Of a DNA stretch of 64,000 nucleotides, positions 35,762 through 44,621 are shown one piece after another. This DNA is from Thermosipho africanus Ob7. Lineage in GTDB: Bacteria > Thermotogota > Thermotogae > Thermotogales > Fervidobacteriaceae. The position numbers and the translations under genes were made by a program. The notes under the pieces were generated by a model. That model was not told the DNA's origin, ran no database searches, and saw only the letters and a list, made by a program, of their open reading frames with translations. Each line of letters begins with the position of its first letter. Position 1 is the stretch's first letter. The stretch covers positions 124,001 to 188,000 of the forward strand of contig NZ_NKRG01000002.1 of assembly GCF_003351105.1 (NCBI RefSeq). Reading direction: 5' to 3'.

Positions 35762-37069
35762 ATGTCAAAATTGTACGAAAAAATATTAAACAAAAGTGCT
35801 ATTATTGGTGTAATGGGAATGGGATATGTTGGACTTCCACTTGCAGTTGAAAAGGCAAGAGCTGGATACAACGTCATTGGATTTGATATACAACAAAAGA
35901 GAGTAGATATGATTAATGAAGGGAAAAATTATATTGGAGATGTTAATAATGAAGAATTAAAACAACTTGTAAATGAAAAAAGGCTTAGAGCCACTACCAA
36001 TTTTGAAGAACTTGAAAATTGTGATGTAATAAGTATTTGTGTTCCCACACCACTTGATAAATTTAAACAGCCAGATCTTTCATACATTATTCAAACTGCC
36101 GAAGATATTTCTAAAAGGCTCCATCGTGAACAGTTAATAATTTTAGAGAGTACAACTTATCCTGGAACCACTGAAGAAGTTGTCTTACCTATACTCCTTA
36201 AATCTGGACTTGAGGTAGGTAAAGATTTTTACCTTGCATTTAGTCCTGAAAGAGTTGATCCAGGAAACATAAGATATAAAACGAGAAATACTCCAAAGGT
36301 AGTTGGTGGAGTAACCAGTGAATGTACAAAATACGCAAAAGCATTGTATGAAAATGTGCTCGATGCTCCGATATTCCCAGTAAGCTCTCCTAAAACCGCT
36401 GAAATGTCTAAGATTCTTGAAAACACTTTTAGATTAGTAAATATTGCATTAGTTCAAGAGATGACAAAAGTTGCTGAAAAAATGAATGTTAATATTTGGG
36501 AAGTAATAGATGCAGCTTCAACTAAACCATTTGGTTATATGCCATTTTATCCAGGCCCAGGTATAGGTGGACATTGTATTCCTATCGACCCATTTTACCT
36601 ATCTTACAAAGCAAGAGAATACGATCTTCATTTAATGCTTGTGGAACAGGCAGGTCAAGTTGCAGATGAAATGCCTTATTATGTTGTCCAAAGACTCGGC
36701 GATATTTTAAATGAATTTAAAAAACCTTTTAATGGTAGTAAAATATTAGTCCTAGGAGTTGCATACAAAGGAAATATAGATGACATGAGAGAAAGCCCCG
36801 CATTAAAAGTAATAGAAATATTAGAAAGAAAAAAAGCAGAGGTATATTATTTTGATCCATTTATACCAGAATTTTCTCTAAACGGAAAAAGTTACAAATC
36901 CATAGATCTTGATAAAGAAGTCCTTAAAAAATTTGACGGAGCAATTATAACAACTGCTCATACAATTGGAATAGATTATGAATATATAATAGAAAATTTA
37001 CCATTTGTTTTTGACACCAAAAATGTTTTAAAAAACTTTAAAAACAGAGAAAATATATATGTTTTATAA
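35762..37069 (+). CDS. UDP-N-acetyl sugar 6-dehydrogenase (nucleotide sugar dehydrogenase)
   Basis: A 435-residue NAD-dependent dehydrogenase of the UDP-glucose/GDP-mannose family that oxidises a UDP-sugar to its uronic acid. The NAD-binding start is VMGMGYVGLPLAVEKARAGY, the middle domain has FSPERVDPGN, and the catalytic Cys is in GPGIGGHCIPIDPFYLSYKA; these resemble WbpA/WecC, so UDP-GlcNAc or UDP-ManNAc is the likely substrate. Product would feed cell-surface polysaccharide. ATG 35762 is chosen behind GGAGGGGAG; ATG 35744 lies in the leader hairpin. Its end overlaps the convergent bax-like gene by 6 nt. Confidence 0.93.
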   Translation: MSKLYEKILNKSAIIGVMGMGYVGLPLAVEKARAGYNVIGFDIQQKRVDMINEGKNYIGDVNNEELKQLVNEKRLRATTNFEELENCDVISICVPTPLDKFKQPDLSYIIQTAEDISKRLHREQLIILESTTYPGTTEEVVLPILLKSGLEVGKDFYLAFSPERVDPGNIRYKTRNTPKVVGGVTSECTKYAKALYENVLDAPIFPVSSPKTAEMSKILENTFRLVNIALVQEMTKVAEKMNVNIWEVIDAASTKPFGYMPFYPGPGIGGHCIPIDPFYLSYKAREYDLHLMLVEQAGQVADEMPYYVVQRLGDILNEFKKPFNGSKILVLGVAYKGNIDDMRESPALKVIEILERKKAEVYYFDPFIPEFSLNGKSYKSIDLDKEVLKKFDGAIITTAHTIGIDYEYIIENLPFVFDTKNVLKNFKNRENIYVL

Positions 37070-37840
37070 CCTTGGTAAATTTTTAATGACAGTCTTAATT
37101 ATCTCAACATATTTCTCTCTCATTTGTGAATAATTGATAAGGCCATCAGCTGGATGGCCTTTTTTTATTCCGGCCCTTATAAGTCTAAAATCTTCATAAT
37201 ATGGTAATTTGTTTAAATTCAAAGCATAGCTTCTCATAGAATCCAAAAGACTTTTAAAATATTCCACTTCGTAAATTTCACCATCTGGTCTATCATTTGG
37301 AACAATACCAGTTCCTGGTGTAAAAGTCCACTCTCCAAAAATATTATTCGCTTCAATAGCAAATCTACTTGTTCCCCAAGCAGATTCAACGGCAGCCTGT
37401 GCAAGTGCTATGTCCTCAGGAATAGCATTTACTTTTAATAATAGCTCATCATAATCATTTGCGTCATATTTTTTCATATAAAACTCTAAAACTTTTAAAT
37501 CACCATTTTCCTTTGCTTTTAAGATTTCCTTTCTTTCCATAAGAATTTCTTGATTAACCTTTCGAATTAATGGGATCATTATTTTTACAAATAATTCCTT
37601 TTTTTCAGCAACTGGAGCTTCAGAAAGGTTTTTTGGCAATGATTTAACAATAATATTAGGGGGATTTTTAATTGAAAAATACCCTATCTTTTCAAAATAT
37701 TTTTTTAATTCTTTCCAATCATCAAATTTTACATTTATTTCTGATTCAAAAAATTGAAAATACTCAAATTCTGAATCAATAGTATAAAAGTTTAAAAACA
37801 AAAATGCTATAATTATAACCGAAAAAGTTATTTTTCTCAT
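37064..37840 (-). CDS. Bax-like exported glucosaminidase
   Basis: A 258-residue protein with a signal peptide (MRKITFSVIIIAFLFLNFYT) and a glucosaminidase-like domain with ALAQAAVESAWGTSRFAIEANNIFGEWTF, the Bax/endo-beta-N-acetylglucosaminidase signature that includes the catalytic Glu (in AVESAWG), then YFKSLLDSMRSYALNLN. It probably cleaves peptidoglycan glycan strands in the periplasm. The tail-to-tail overlap of 6 nt with the UDP-sugar dehydrogenase gene leaves no room for a terminator between them. ATG 37840 is preceded by AGAGGTGATAAG. Confidence 0.9.
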   Translation of the reverse strand: MRKITFSVIIIAFLFLNFYTIDSEFEYFQFFESEINVKFDDWKELKKYFEKIGYFSIKNPPNIIVKSLPKNLSEAPVAEKKELFVKIMIPLIRKVNQEILMERKEILKAKENGDLKVLEFYMKKYDANDYDELLLKVNAIPEDIALAQAAVESAWGTSRFAIEANNIFGEWTFTPGTGIVPNDRPDGEIYEVEYFKSLLDSMRSYALNLNKLPYYEDFRLIRAGIKKGHPADGLINYSQMREKYVEIIKTVIKNLPRL

Positions 37841-37906
37841 CTATCTTATCACCTCTCATTCCAATTTTATCATAAATTTTATAAATAAACCTAAAGGAGG
37901 GGTTAA

Positions 37907-38581
37907 ATGCTTTTTAAGACTGATTTTAGAGGTTCATACGCTATATTGTTTGTTGAACTTGAAATTGGTGAAACCATTGTAGCTGAACCTGGCGCAATGG
38001 TTTCAATGGAAGGAGATATTGAAGTAAATACATCTACAGGAGGAATATTTAAAGCCTTAAAAAGAGCATTTTTAGGAGGAGAACACTTTTTTCTTAATAA
38101 GTATATTTCACATAGCAAAAGCAAAATTTCATTTGCCCCACTCCTACCAGGTGATATTGAAGTAATAGATATCAAAAATGGTTTTTTCCTTCAATCTACC
38201 TCATATCTTGCAAGCCAAGAAACAATATCAATTGATACAAAATTTGGCGGATTCAAAACTTTCTTTTCCGGTGAAGGATTCTTTTTATTAAAACTTTCTG
38301 GATATGGAAAAGCCGCTATATCTGCCTTCGGTGGAATTTATCACAAAGAACTTGAACCTGGAGAGGCAATTACTGTTGATACTGGTCATATTGTAGGGTT
38401 TGATGAAACAGTAAAGTATTCTGTTAGAACATTTGGCGGAATAAAATCAACTCTTTTTGGTGGTGAAGGTCTCGTAGTTGATCTTGTTGGCCCAGGAAGA
38501 GTTTATATACAAACAAGAAATTCTCCTGCATTCATTAACTGGATTAGAAATCTTATACCTAGAGATACCGCAAGTAAGTAA
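37907..38581 (+). CDS. AIM24 family protein (TIGR00266)
   Basis: A 224-residue beta-rich protein of the AIM24/TIGR00266 family. Typical features are VAEPGAMVSMEGDIEV near the start, ALKRAFLGGEHFFLN, the Gly-rich repeats FGGFKTFFSGEGFFLL, and VDTGHIVGFDETVKYSVRTFGGIKSTLFGGEGLVVDLVGPGRVYIQTRN (cited in parts). Family function is poorly known. No signal peptide. RBS AAAGGAGGGG lies before ATG 37907. It is divergent from the bax-like gene and is followed by a 250-nt gene-free stretch and a strong terminator. Confidence 0.9.
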   Translation: MLFKTDFRGSYAILFVELEIGETIVAEPGAMVSMEGDIEVNTSTGGIFKALKRAFLGGEHFFLNKYISHSKSKISFAPLLPGDIEVIDIKNGFFLQSTSYLASQETISIDTKFGGFKTFFSGEGFFLLKLSGYGKAAISAFGGIYHKELEPGEAITVDTGHIVGFDETVKYSVRTFGGIKSTLFGGEGLVVDLVGPGRVYIQTRNSPAFINWIRNLIPRDTASK

Positions 38582-38744
38582 AAATAATCTTTTTTTTGAA
38601 CCATTGAAATTTTTCTTCAGTCAAAATAGTAGAAAAAGTAAAAAGTGGTTTTTATAATTGCTAAGAAGGTAGTGTGTAATTCTTTGTTAACATAAATGGT
38701 TCGTAACAGAAACTTTGGCAAGACTAACTTTGTAACATAAATGA

Positions 38745-38838
38745 TGTAGTATATTAATTAGAGAAACCCCCCTATCCCCCTTGAGATACACCCCCCACAG
38801 CTTTGAGCGGGCCAAGAAAAAGGCCCGTGTTTTTTTTA
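38745..38838 (+). ncRNA. Candidate C-rich small RNA
   Basis: The gene-free stretch 38582-38835 ends with a strong Rho-independent terminator. Before it lie three C tracts (38767-38772, 38776-38780 and 38791-38796) in a genome where such runs are rare. C-rich single strands (UCCC-type) are how many small RNAs pair with Shine-Dalgarno sequences. A weak promoter may lie near 38712-38745 (TTGGCA, 17 nt, TAAATG). The 5' end is a guess. The alternative is that this is only the 3' UTR of the AIM24 gene. Confidence 0.35.
38807..38838 (+). terminator. Strong terminator, plus strand
   Basis: GCGGGCC (38807-38813) pairs with GGCCCGT (38822-38828) across an A-rich loop and is followed by GTTTTTTTTT. The T tract abuts the mnmE stop on the other strand. 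Confidence 0.9.
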
Positions 38839-40161
38839 TTTACCAACACAAAAGTTGGAGAAAATTGTATCAAGTAAATCATCGGAAAATCTTTTCCCTA
38901 TTAATACATCTAATTCTTCCAAAGCTTTTCTTATATCAATAGATACAACATCAACTTCATATCCACTTTTTAAATTAAAAATAGCACTTTCAACATTTCT
39001 TTTTACTCTCTCCAAAACTTCGAGCTGTCTTTGTGTTATTATATGAGAGCTCTCACCAGATTCTATGATATCAGAAACCTTTGATAATATCATAGACTCT
39101 AAAGATTTAAAACTTTCTCCCGTTAAAGCACTTATTTTTACTGCATCTCTAAACTCCATATTAAAATTATCACCAATATCGCACTTGTTCCATACAGGTA
39201 TATAGTTTAATTTTTTTACCTTCTCAAAAATATACTCATCTTCCTTTGTAAAACCTGTTGTTGCATCCAAAACAAAAAGAACAATATCAGCCTTTTCAAG
39301 TTCTTTAATACTTTTCTGGATGCCTATACTTTCAACAATATCATCTGTTTCTCTTATACCTGCAGTATCAACAATAACAAAATGGATTCCGTTAATATCT
39401 ATTTCGCCTTTAATAACATCCCTTGTTGTACCTGGAATATCCGTAACTATTGCTCTATCTTCTTCCAATAGCTTATTTAGCAAGGTAGACTTCCCTGAAT
39501 TTGGCTTTCCCACTATCGCCATAACTATACCTTTATTCAAGGTTAATGCTTTCTTGCTATTCTCAATTTTTAAAGATAATTCTTGATCTATTTTAGACAA
39601 TAAATTGAAAATATTATCAAAATCAACTTCCATATCATCTGGATAGTCTATAGAAACTTCTATCTCTGCAAGTATATTTAATAATCTTGAGCGATAATTT
39701 TCTATTTCTTCTGATAACTTCCCTTTTAAATTCTCAAAAGAAAGTTTTAAAGATATTTCACTCTTTGCTTCTATTATTTGATATATTGACTCTGCTTGAA
39801 CAAGTGAAATTTTACCATTTAAAAATGCTCTCTTTGTAAATTCTCCCCTCTCAGCAAGCCTTGCCCCACTCTTCAACACTGCTTCAAGAACTTTTCTTGT
39901 AACCAGTATTCCTCCATGACCATATATTTCAACTAAGTCGTTACCTGTATAACTATTTGGAGATTTATAAAAAACAATATTTACCTCATCTACTATTTGA
40001 CCTTCAAATTCCATAAAAGCATGATAAACTCTTCTATAATCAACATTAGAAATTTTTACCAACTTTTTTGCAATATCATGACTCTTAGGTCCATCAATTC
40101 TTACAACTGAAATAGCACCTGTTCCTAAAGGGCTGGATATTGCCGCGATCGTGTCAAACAA
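38836..40161 (-). CDS. mnmE: tRNA modification GTPase MnmE
   Basis: With MnmG it installs cmnm5 groups at the wobble uridine of tRNAs. The 441-residue product has the N-terminal folate-binding domain (about 1-118; MFDTIAAISSPLG), the helical domain, and the inserted GTPase with GKPNSGKST (G1, about 219), DIPGTTRD (G2), DTAG (G3) and NKCD (G4), and ends in FCVGK, the C-terminal CxGK motif. TTG 40161 is preceded by GAGGAGGGAT. It heads into no further gene: rsmG and wecG are upstream on the same strand. Confidence 0.97.
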   Translation of the reverse strand: MFDTIAAISSPLGTGAISVVRIDGPKSHDIAKKLVKISNVDYRRVYHAFMEFEGQIVDEVNIVFYKSPNSYTGNDLVEIYGHGGILVTRKVLEAVLKSGARLAERGEFTKRAFLNGKISLVQAESIYQIIEAKSEISLKLSFENLKGKLSEEIENYRSRLLNILAEIEVSIDYPDDMEVDFDNIFNLLSKIDQELSLKIENSKKALTLNKGIVMAIVGKPNSGKSTLLNKLLEEDRAIVTDIPGTTRDVIKGEIDINGIHFVIVDTAGIRETDDIVESIGIQKSIKELEKADIVLFVLDATTGFTKEDEYIFEKVKKLNYIPVWNKCDIGDNFNMEFRDAVKISALTGESFKSLESMILSKVSDIIESGESSHIITQRQLEVLERVKRNVESAIFNLKSGYEVDVVSIDIRKALEELDVLIGKRFSDDLLDTIFSNFCVGK

Positions 40162-40175
40162 ATCTTAATCCCTCC

Positions 40176-40814
40176 TCACAAAGGTTGTTTCAAAATTTTA
40201 TTAAATCTTCTTGGATATTTAGGATCATTTTCTTTTGCTTTTTCAAAAACAAGTAACACTCTTTCTTTTTCAAGAATATTATACTCTCTTATCTCTCTAA
40301 GTTTTACGTTTAGCTCTTTTATAGCATTTTGTGCATTATCTAACTCCTCTTTATAATTTTTCCCCTTGTAAAGAAAAATTTTTCCACCAACTTTTGAAAA
40401 GGGAACCGTCAATTCCAAAATTACTCTTAATTCTGCAACAGCTCTTGAAAAAACCGAATCAAATTTTTCAATCAAATCTTTCTTTTCTTCAATTCTTGCA
40501 TTTAAAAATTCTAGATTATTCAAATTTAATTTATTACAAACCTCTCTAACAAAATCTATCTTTTTTCTCGAAGAATCAACTAATAAGCCACGAGAATTTT
40601 CAAACATAATTCCAATAAAAACTCCTGGAACGCCTCCTCCAGTTCCAACATCTAAAAAATTATTCCCCACATCATTTTCTCTTAGAGGAATTAAACTATC
40701 CATGGCTAATAATTGGTAGGCTAGTTCTAGTTCCTTTATAGCGGTAAGATTTAACGGTGCGTTTATAATTTCTTTTAAGTACTTTAAAATAACTTGCTTC
40801 TTTTCAAAATTCAT
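40176..40814 (-). CDS. rsmG: 16S rRNA (guanine527-N7)-methyltransferase RsmG
   Basis: A 212-residue SAM-dependent methyltransferase that modifies G527 of 16S rRNA. SAM-binding motif [14 protein letters not shown] (about 72-85), [14 protein letters not shown] after it, and [13 protein letters not shown] in the active region. The length is typical. ATG 40814 overlaps the wecG stop by 4 nt and mnmE starts 15 nt downstream; the rsmG-mnmE pairing is common in bacteria. Confidence 0.96.
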   Translation of the reverse strand: MNFEKKQVILKYLKEIINAPLNLTAIKELELAYQLLAMDSLIPLRENDVGNNFLDVGTGGGVPGVFIGIMFENSRGLLVDSSRKKIDFVREVCNKLNLNNLEFLNARIEEKKDLIEKFDSVFSRAVAELRVILELTVPFSKVGGKIFLYKGKNYKEELDNAQNAIKELNVKLREIREYNILEKERVLLVFEKAKENDPKYPRRFNKILKQPL

Positions 40815-41527
40815 CTTATCTTACCTCTTAACACTAAATATGTATATTTAATTATTTCGAAAGGCACATGCCTTTTTTTTATCGGAGACTGCAGCCATCT
40901 ATAAAACCATTCTAATTTCATTTTTTGAAAAATCAGTGGTGCACGTTTTTTTAGTCCAGAAATTACATCAAAACTTCCACCTACACCCATTGCAAATTTA
41001 AAAGGTAATGAAATGTTATTAAAAATCCATTCTTCCTGCCTTGGAACTCCCATACCAACAAAAACTAAGTCAGGTTTTAAACGCTCTATTTCCTCAGAAA
41101 CACTTTTATCATCAAAAGGAAAATAACCATGATGAAAGCCAACGACATTTACACCATTATTTTTTAGCTTTTTGGCCGCTTCCTCAATAACTTTTGGTTT
41201 TGCACCTAAAAGATAAACCTTCCAGTTATACTCTTTAGACTTTTCACATAGATATAACATTGTGTCTATACCTGTAATTCTATCAGTTAAAATGTTTCTA
41301 TTCCTTTTTAAGGCCCATACTATTCCAGAACCATCGGGAATAATATATGTAGCATTATTTACAACGTTTCTATAATACCCATCCTTCAACGCTCTCAATA
41401 AAATAGAAGCATTCAAAGTTACTATAAAAGTTTTTTCATTAGAAATTATACTCTTTACAATTTCTTCTCTTATTTCATTTTCAAATCCAACTGTGATCTT
41501 TAACTGCGAGAAGTTTACAATATCCAC
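40811..41527 (-). CDS. WecG/TagA/CpsF family glycosyltransferase
   Basis: A 238-residue glycosyltransferase (GT26) that transfers an N-acetylmannosamine-type residue to a lipid-linked sugar. Signature segments are [63 protein letters not shown] and [12 protein letters not shown]. The frame begins with two GTG codons; 41527 has AAAGGTGGAG upstream and is preferred to 41536. It fits with the UDP-sugar dehydrogenase at 35762, both serving surface polymer synthesis. It overlaps rsmG by 4 nt. Confidence 0.9.
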   Translation of the reverse strand: MDIVNFSQLKITVGFENEIREEIVKSIISNEKTFIVTLNASILLRALKDGYYRNVVNNATYIIPDGSGIVWALKRNRNILTDRITGIDTMLYLCEKSKEYNWKVYLLGAKPKVIEEAAKKLKNNGVNVVGFHHGYFPFDDKSVSEEIERLKPDLVFVGMGVPRQEEWIFNNISLPFKFAMGVGGSFDVISGLKKRAPLIFQKMKLEWFYRWLQSPIKKRHVPFEIIKYTYLVLRGKIR

Positions 41528-41554
41528 TTTCTCCACCTTTCTTACTTTTCTAAT

Positions 41555-41581
41555 ACAAAAAATTCCCGGATATTACCGGGA
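41555..41581 (-). terminator. Terminator of tRNA-Leu
   Basis: On the minus strand TCCCGG pairs with CCGGGA (41564-41581 span) and is followed by a T tract (complement of A run at 41556-41562), just after the tRNA 3' end. Confidence 0.88.
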
Positions 41582-41582
41582 C

Positions 41583-41669
41583 TGGTGCCGAGGGCGGGAC
41601 TTGAACCCGCACGGAGAAAACTCCACATGATCCTGAGTCATGCGCGTCTGCCAGTTCCGCCACCTCGGC
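41583..41669 (-). tRNA. tRNA-Leu (anticodon CAG), CCA encoded
   Basis: Read on the minus strand, acceptor GCCGAGG pairs with CCTCGGC, followed by A and encoded CCA. Anticodon stem CATGA/TCATG encloses loop CTCAGGA, anticodon CAG at 41635-41633. A long variable arm (GTGGAG...CTCCGT) and T-arm GCGGGTTCAAGTCCCGC confirm leucine. Confidence 0.97.
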
Positions 41670-41710
41670 ATGTTACACAATTATATTATATCACATAAAA
41701 TTTAAGCAAA

Positions 41711-42874
41711 CTATACTTCTTCATACAATTCTTGCTTTACGAATATTGAACTTTCAAAGATTATCTTAGGAGAAGGAATACCATTGAATTTTGTACCGTA
41801 TTCAGTAGTGTACGCTCCTGTGTTATATAATACAACTAAATCATCCATTGTTGTTGTTTTCGGTAAATTAATATCATAATACATTACATCAACGCTATCA
41901 CATGTTGGACCTGCAAGAACAAATTTTTCCTTTTCTTCATCTTCTTTTCCAATAACTTCAACTTCATATCTTATATTCTGTATAGTCTCAGTAAGACCAT
42001 GAAATACACCTGCATCAGTATAAATCCATTTTTCTTCCCCTTTTTGACTCCTTAAGATTACACTCGTTATCATTGTACCAGCGTTACCTACCATTGAACG
42101 TCCTGGTTCCAATATTACTGTTACATCTTCCCCAATATAATCTGCTATTGCCTCATTTATAACTGCAGAAATCTCTTCAACTGTTGGAATATTTTTTGAA
42201 TATTTTACTGGCATTCCCCCACCAGTATTTACCATTTTCATTTCAATTCCCATTCTTCTTGCCTCTTCAAATACTACAGAAACTTCCCTAATTGCAACTC
42301 TCCAATTTTCCGGATTATAATTTTGTGATCCTACATGAAAACTCACACCAATTGGATTAAGTCCCAATGAGTACGCATATTTTACCAATGAAATGGCGTG
42401 ATCAACACTTGTTCCAAATTTTTTAGTTAAAGGCCAATCTGCATCATCTTCCATTCCATTGGTGCTAATTCTAACATATATATCCGAACCTGGGGCATTT
42501 TTAGCTATCTTTTCTATCTCCATTTCACTGTCAACTGCAAACATTTTAATTCCTTTTTCATATGCAAACGCTATATCTGAAGATTTCTTTATTGTATTCC
42601 CAAAACTCATTCTCTCTGGTTCTACACCTATACTTAAAAGCTTTTCGATCTCTGGTCTTGAAGCTACATCAAAATAGCTTCCCAAATCTCTTAAAAGTTT
42701 TAAAATTTCAATATGGGAGTTGGCCTTAACAGCATAATAAATCTTTGAATTTTTTACATTTTCTACAAGTCTTTTGTAGTTATCTCTTACTACTTCCAAA
42801 TCCATTACTAATATAGGAGTTCCATGCTTTTCTGCCAATGCTTTCAATTTTTTGTTGAGAATTTTTTTGTCCAT
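41711..42874 (-). CDS. PLP-dependent ornithine/lysine-type decarboxylase
   Basis: A 387-residue fold-type III decarboxylase. The Schiff-base lysine is in YYAVKANSHIEI (about residue 47-50), HVGSQ and NTGGGMPVKY are the phosphate-binding segments, and AGPTCDSVDVMYYD carries the catalytic Cys of the dimer partner site. It is similar to bacterial short ornithine/lysine decarboxylases and so probably makes putrescine or cadaverine for polyamines, which are abundant in thermophiles. ATG 42874 is chosen behind GGGAGTGGGGAGA; GTG 42883 is also in frame. Diaminopimelate decarboxylase is less likely since the C-terminal and substrate motifs differ. Confidence 0.9.
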   Translation of the reverse strand: MDKKILNKKLKALAEKHGTPILVMDLEVVRDNYKRLVENVKNSKIYYAVKANSHIEILKLLRDLGSYFDVASRPEIEKLLSIGVEPERMSFGNTIKKSSDIAFAYEKGIKMFAVDSEMEIEKIAKNAPGSDIYVRISTNGMEDDADWPLTKKFGTSVDHAISLVKYAYSLGLNPIGVSFHVGSQNYNPENWRVAIREVSVVFEEARRMGIEMKMVNTGGGMPVKYSKNIPTVEEISAVINEAIADYIGEDVTVILEPGRSMVGNAGTMITSVILRSQKGEEKWIYTDAGVFHGLTETIQNIRYEVEVIGKEDEEKEKFVLAGPTCDSVDVMYYDINLPKTTTMDDLVVLYNTGAYTTEYGTKFNGIPSPKIIFESSIFVKQELYEEV

Positions 42875-42998
42875 TCTCCCCACTCCCTTCAGTAAAAAAT
42901 CTAAAACAATAATAAACTAATTTATGCTACATTAAAACATACATATTATTAATTTTTTACTACAACATGTTACAATTATGAAATACAGAGCGGGGAGG

Positions 42999-44126
42999 TT
43001 ATAATAACATATAAATAAAATGTGAAAAAACACCAGCTGCAAGTCCTCCAATTGTATGTGACAAAATTGCTTTTCCTGTCAAAAATCTATACCCAAGTTC
43101 ATCCATCATAGCAATATGAGTACTCAAATATCCACTCCAAGTCATTCCCATAGCTGTAAAGACTGCTATATCATTCGGCGTAATAATATTCAAATCAATA
43201 AACTTTGGGATTAATGCAAGCGCGGCACCGGTTGAACCCAATGAAGTTAAAGGAAAAGCAATCAATTCAGGATTGGAAAAACCAAACAACCACTTTAAAA
43301 TGAAGAATATTTTTTCACCCAAATAAGGTAATATTGGGATACCTTCATATGCAAGACCCTGGTATCCTACTGTTGGATCTTTTGGCCCAAAAGTTATCAT
43401 CATTACAAAAGTGCTAATTACTAGTACTCCAGGAATGATACCTAATCCAATATCAACACCCTTTTTCCCTCCATCAAGTAACGCAGTTAAAAGTCTCTCT
43501 GTAAAACTGCCATAACTATTTTTATCCTCATATTCAACATTTACTATTTCTTCTGAATCATCATAGTCTCCCAATTTTTTCTTTGTAAAACTTGAAAAAA
43601 TTCTTACACTAACAATACTTCCAAAAATTGCTCCCAAATTTCCAATAAACACCGCAGGAACTAGATTATATCCCATTTTACTACCTTGAGCAATCATAAA
43701 AGTTGAAACTATTAATCCCATACCAAAGGAAGTTCCCAAATTGCACAGCAAAGGTTCTTGCCACTTTGCAAAGTTTTTCATAAACCTTTTGTCCTTTGCA
43801 AGAGCAATAATAGCTGGATTATCTGAAAAGTAAGTTGCAATTATTCCCATCACAGAAACACCAGGAAGGTTATAGAGAGGTTTCATAAACGGTCTTAAAA
43901 TTACATCTATCAAATCAGCAACCTTGAATTCAAACAAAAGACCTGAAAAAGCCCCAGTAATAACTGCTACTGCCATAATAAAAAATACGGTATTTAATAA
44001 TAAGTCATGGGCTGTTAGCATTAGTGTCTTAAAAAAATTAGAAACTCCCATATAGGAGTTTACAAATAAAAAGACAAGTATCAATAATATTAGAAAAAGA
44101 AAAGCTTCAAAATAGGATTTTTTCAC
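42999..44126 (-). CDS. Gate/nucleoside-recognition-domain membrane transporter
   Basis: A 375-residue membrane protein with about nine to ten helices, resembling the CD0519/CD1768 family of clostridia with Gate (nucleoside recognition) domains. Marks are the segments VITGAFSGLLFEFKVADLID, GVSVMGIIATYFSDNPAIIALAKD and FPLTSLGSTGAALALIPKF. The substrate is unknown. A hydrophilic loop (about 180-215) separates two halves. GTG 44126 follows AAGGGGAG. It lies 15 nt after the membrane protein gene at 44142, so it may end that operon. Confidence 0.82.
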   Translation of the reverse strand: MKKSYFEAFLFLILLILVFLFVNSYMGVSNFFKTLMLTAHDLLLNTVFFIMAVAVITGAFSGLLFEFKVADLIDVILRPFMKPLYNLPGVSVMGIIATYFSDNPAIIALAKDKRFMKNFAKWQEPLLCNLGTSFGMGLIVSTFMIAQGSKMGYNLVPAVFIGNLGAIFGSIVSVRIFSSFTKKKLGDYDDSEEIVNVEYEDKNSYGSFTERLLTALLDGGKKGVDIGLGIIPGVLVISTFVMMITFGPKDPTVGYQGLAYEGIPILPYLGEKIFFILKWLFGFSNPELIAFPLTSLGSTGAALALIPKFIDLNIITPNDIAVFTAMGMTWSGYLSTHIAMMDELGYRFLTGKAILSHTIGGLAAGVFSHFIYMLL

Positions 44127-44141
44127 AAATACTCCCCTTTC

Positions 44142-44621
44142 TCAGTCTAATTTTAGCAGCACCAATATAACGCCAACCAATAAAGATATTACACCAACTA
44201 TTTCTGCATGCAACGACTGAGAAATGGGATAAGCGGCAATTAAAATAGCAAAATATTTAAAAAAGCTTCCAATTATTCTTTTACTTACTCTTTTAATTGA
44301 AAATATAGCATACTCAAATCTGTCTTTTCCCAAAGCCAAAACCAATATTCTAAACCTGGTATCTATAGAATAAATATCCCTAATAATCCTATAAAGTTGG
44401 TAAAGCGTCGAAAGAATTAAAAAGAAAAACAATTGCAATATGCCTTTAGGTATATAATACCAACCTAATATTCCAAGACCTAAAACAATTAATTCATTAA
44501 AAAATCTAAACGTACCATATTTAAAGAATGTCTTTGAAATTACAATTAAAAAAGCTAATGCAATAGAAATCAGGAGCCCTACGGCCCCTGTAATAAGCGT
44601 AAAAAAGGTAACATCAAGCAT
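44142..44621 (-). CDS. Hypothetical membrane protein linked to SPFH protein
   Basis: About 159 residues with five hydrophobic segments and a charged middle loop ([22 protein letters not shown]). I do not recognise the family. ATG 44621 is taken as start because it overlaps the SPFH stop by 8 nt; GTG 44639, 18 nt upstream, is also in frame. The overlap with the SPFH gene suggests that the protein works with the SPFH/NfeD pair in the membrane. Confidence 0.72.
   Translation of the reverse strand: MLDVTFFTLITGAVGLLISIALAFLIVISKTFFKYGTFRFFNELIVLGLGILGWYYIPKGILQLFFFLILSTLYQLYRIIRDIYSIDTRFRILVLALGKDRFEYAIFSIKRVSKRIIGSFFKYFAILIAAYPISQSLHAEIVGVISLLVGVILVLLKLD

Noticed and set aside
41540-41585. Attenuator controlling wecG
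   Set aside because: The hairpin with T tract directly follows the tRNA-Leu CCA end and serves as its terminator; no leader peptide or alternative fold is visible.
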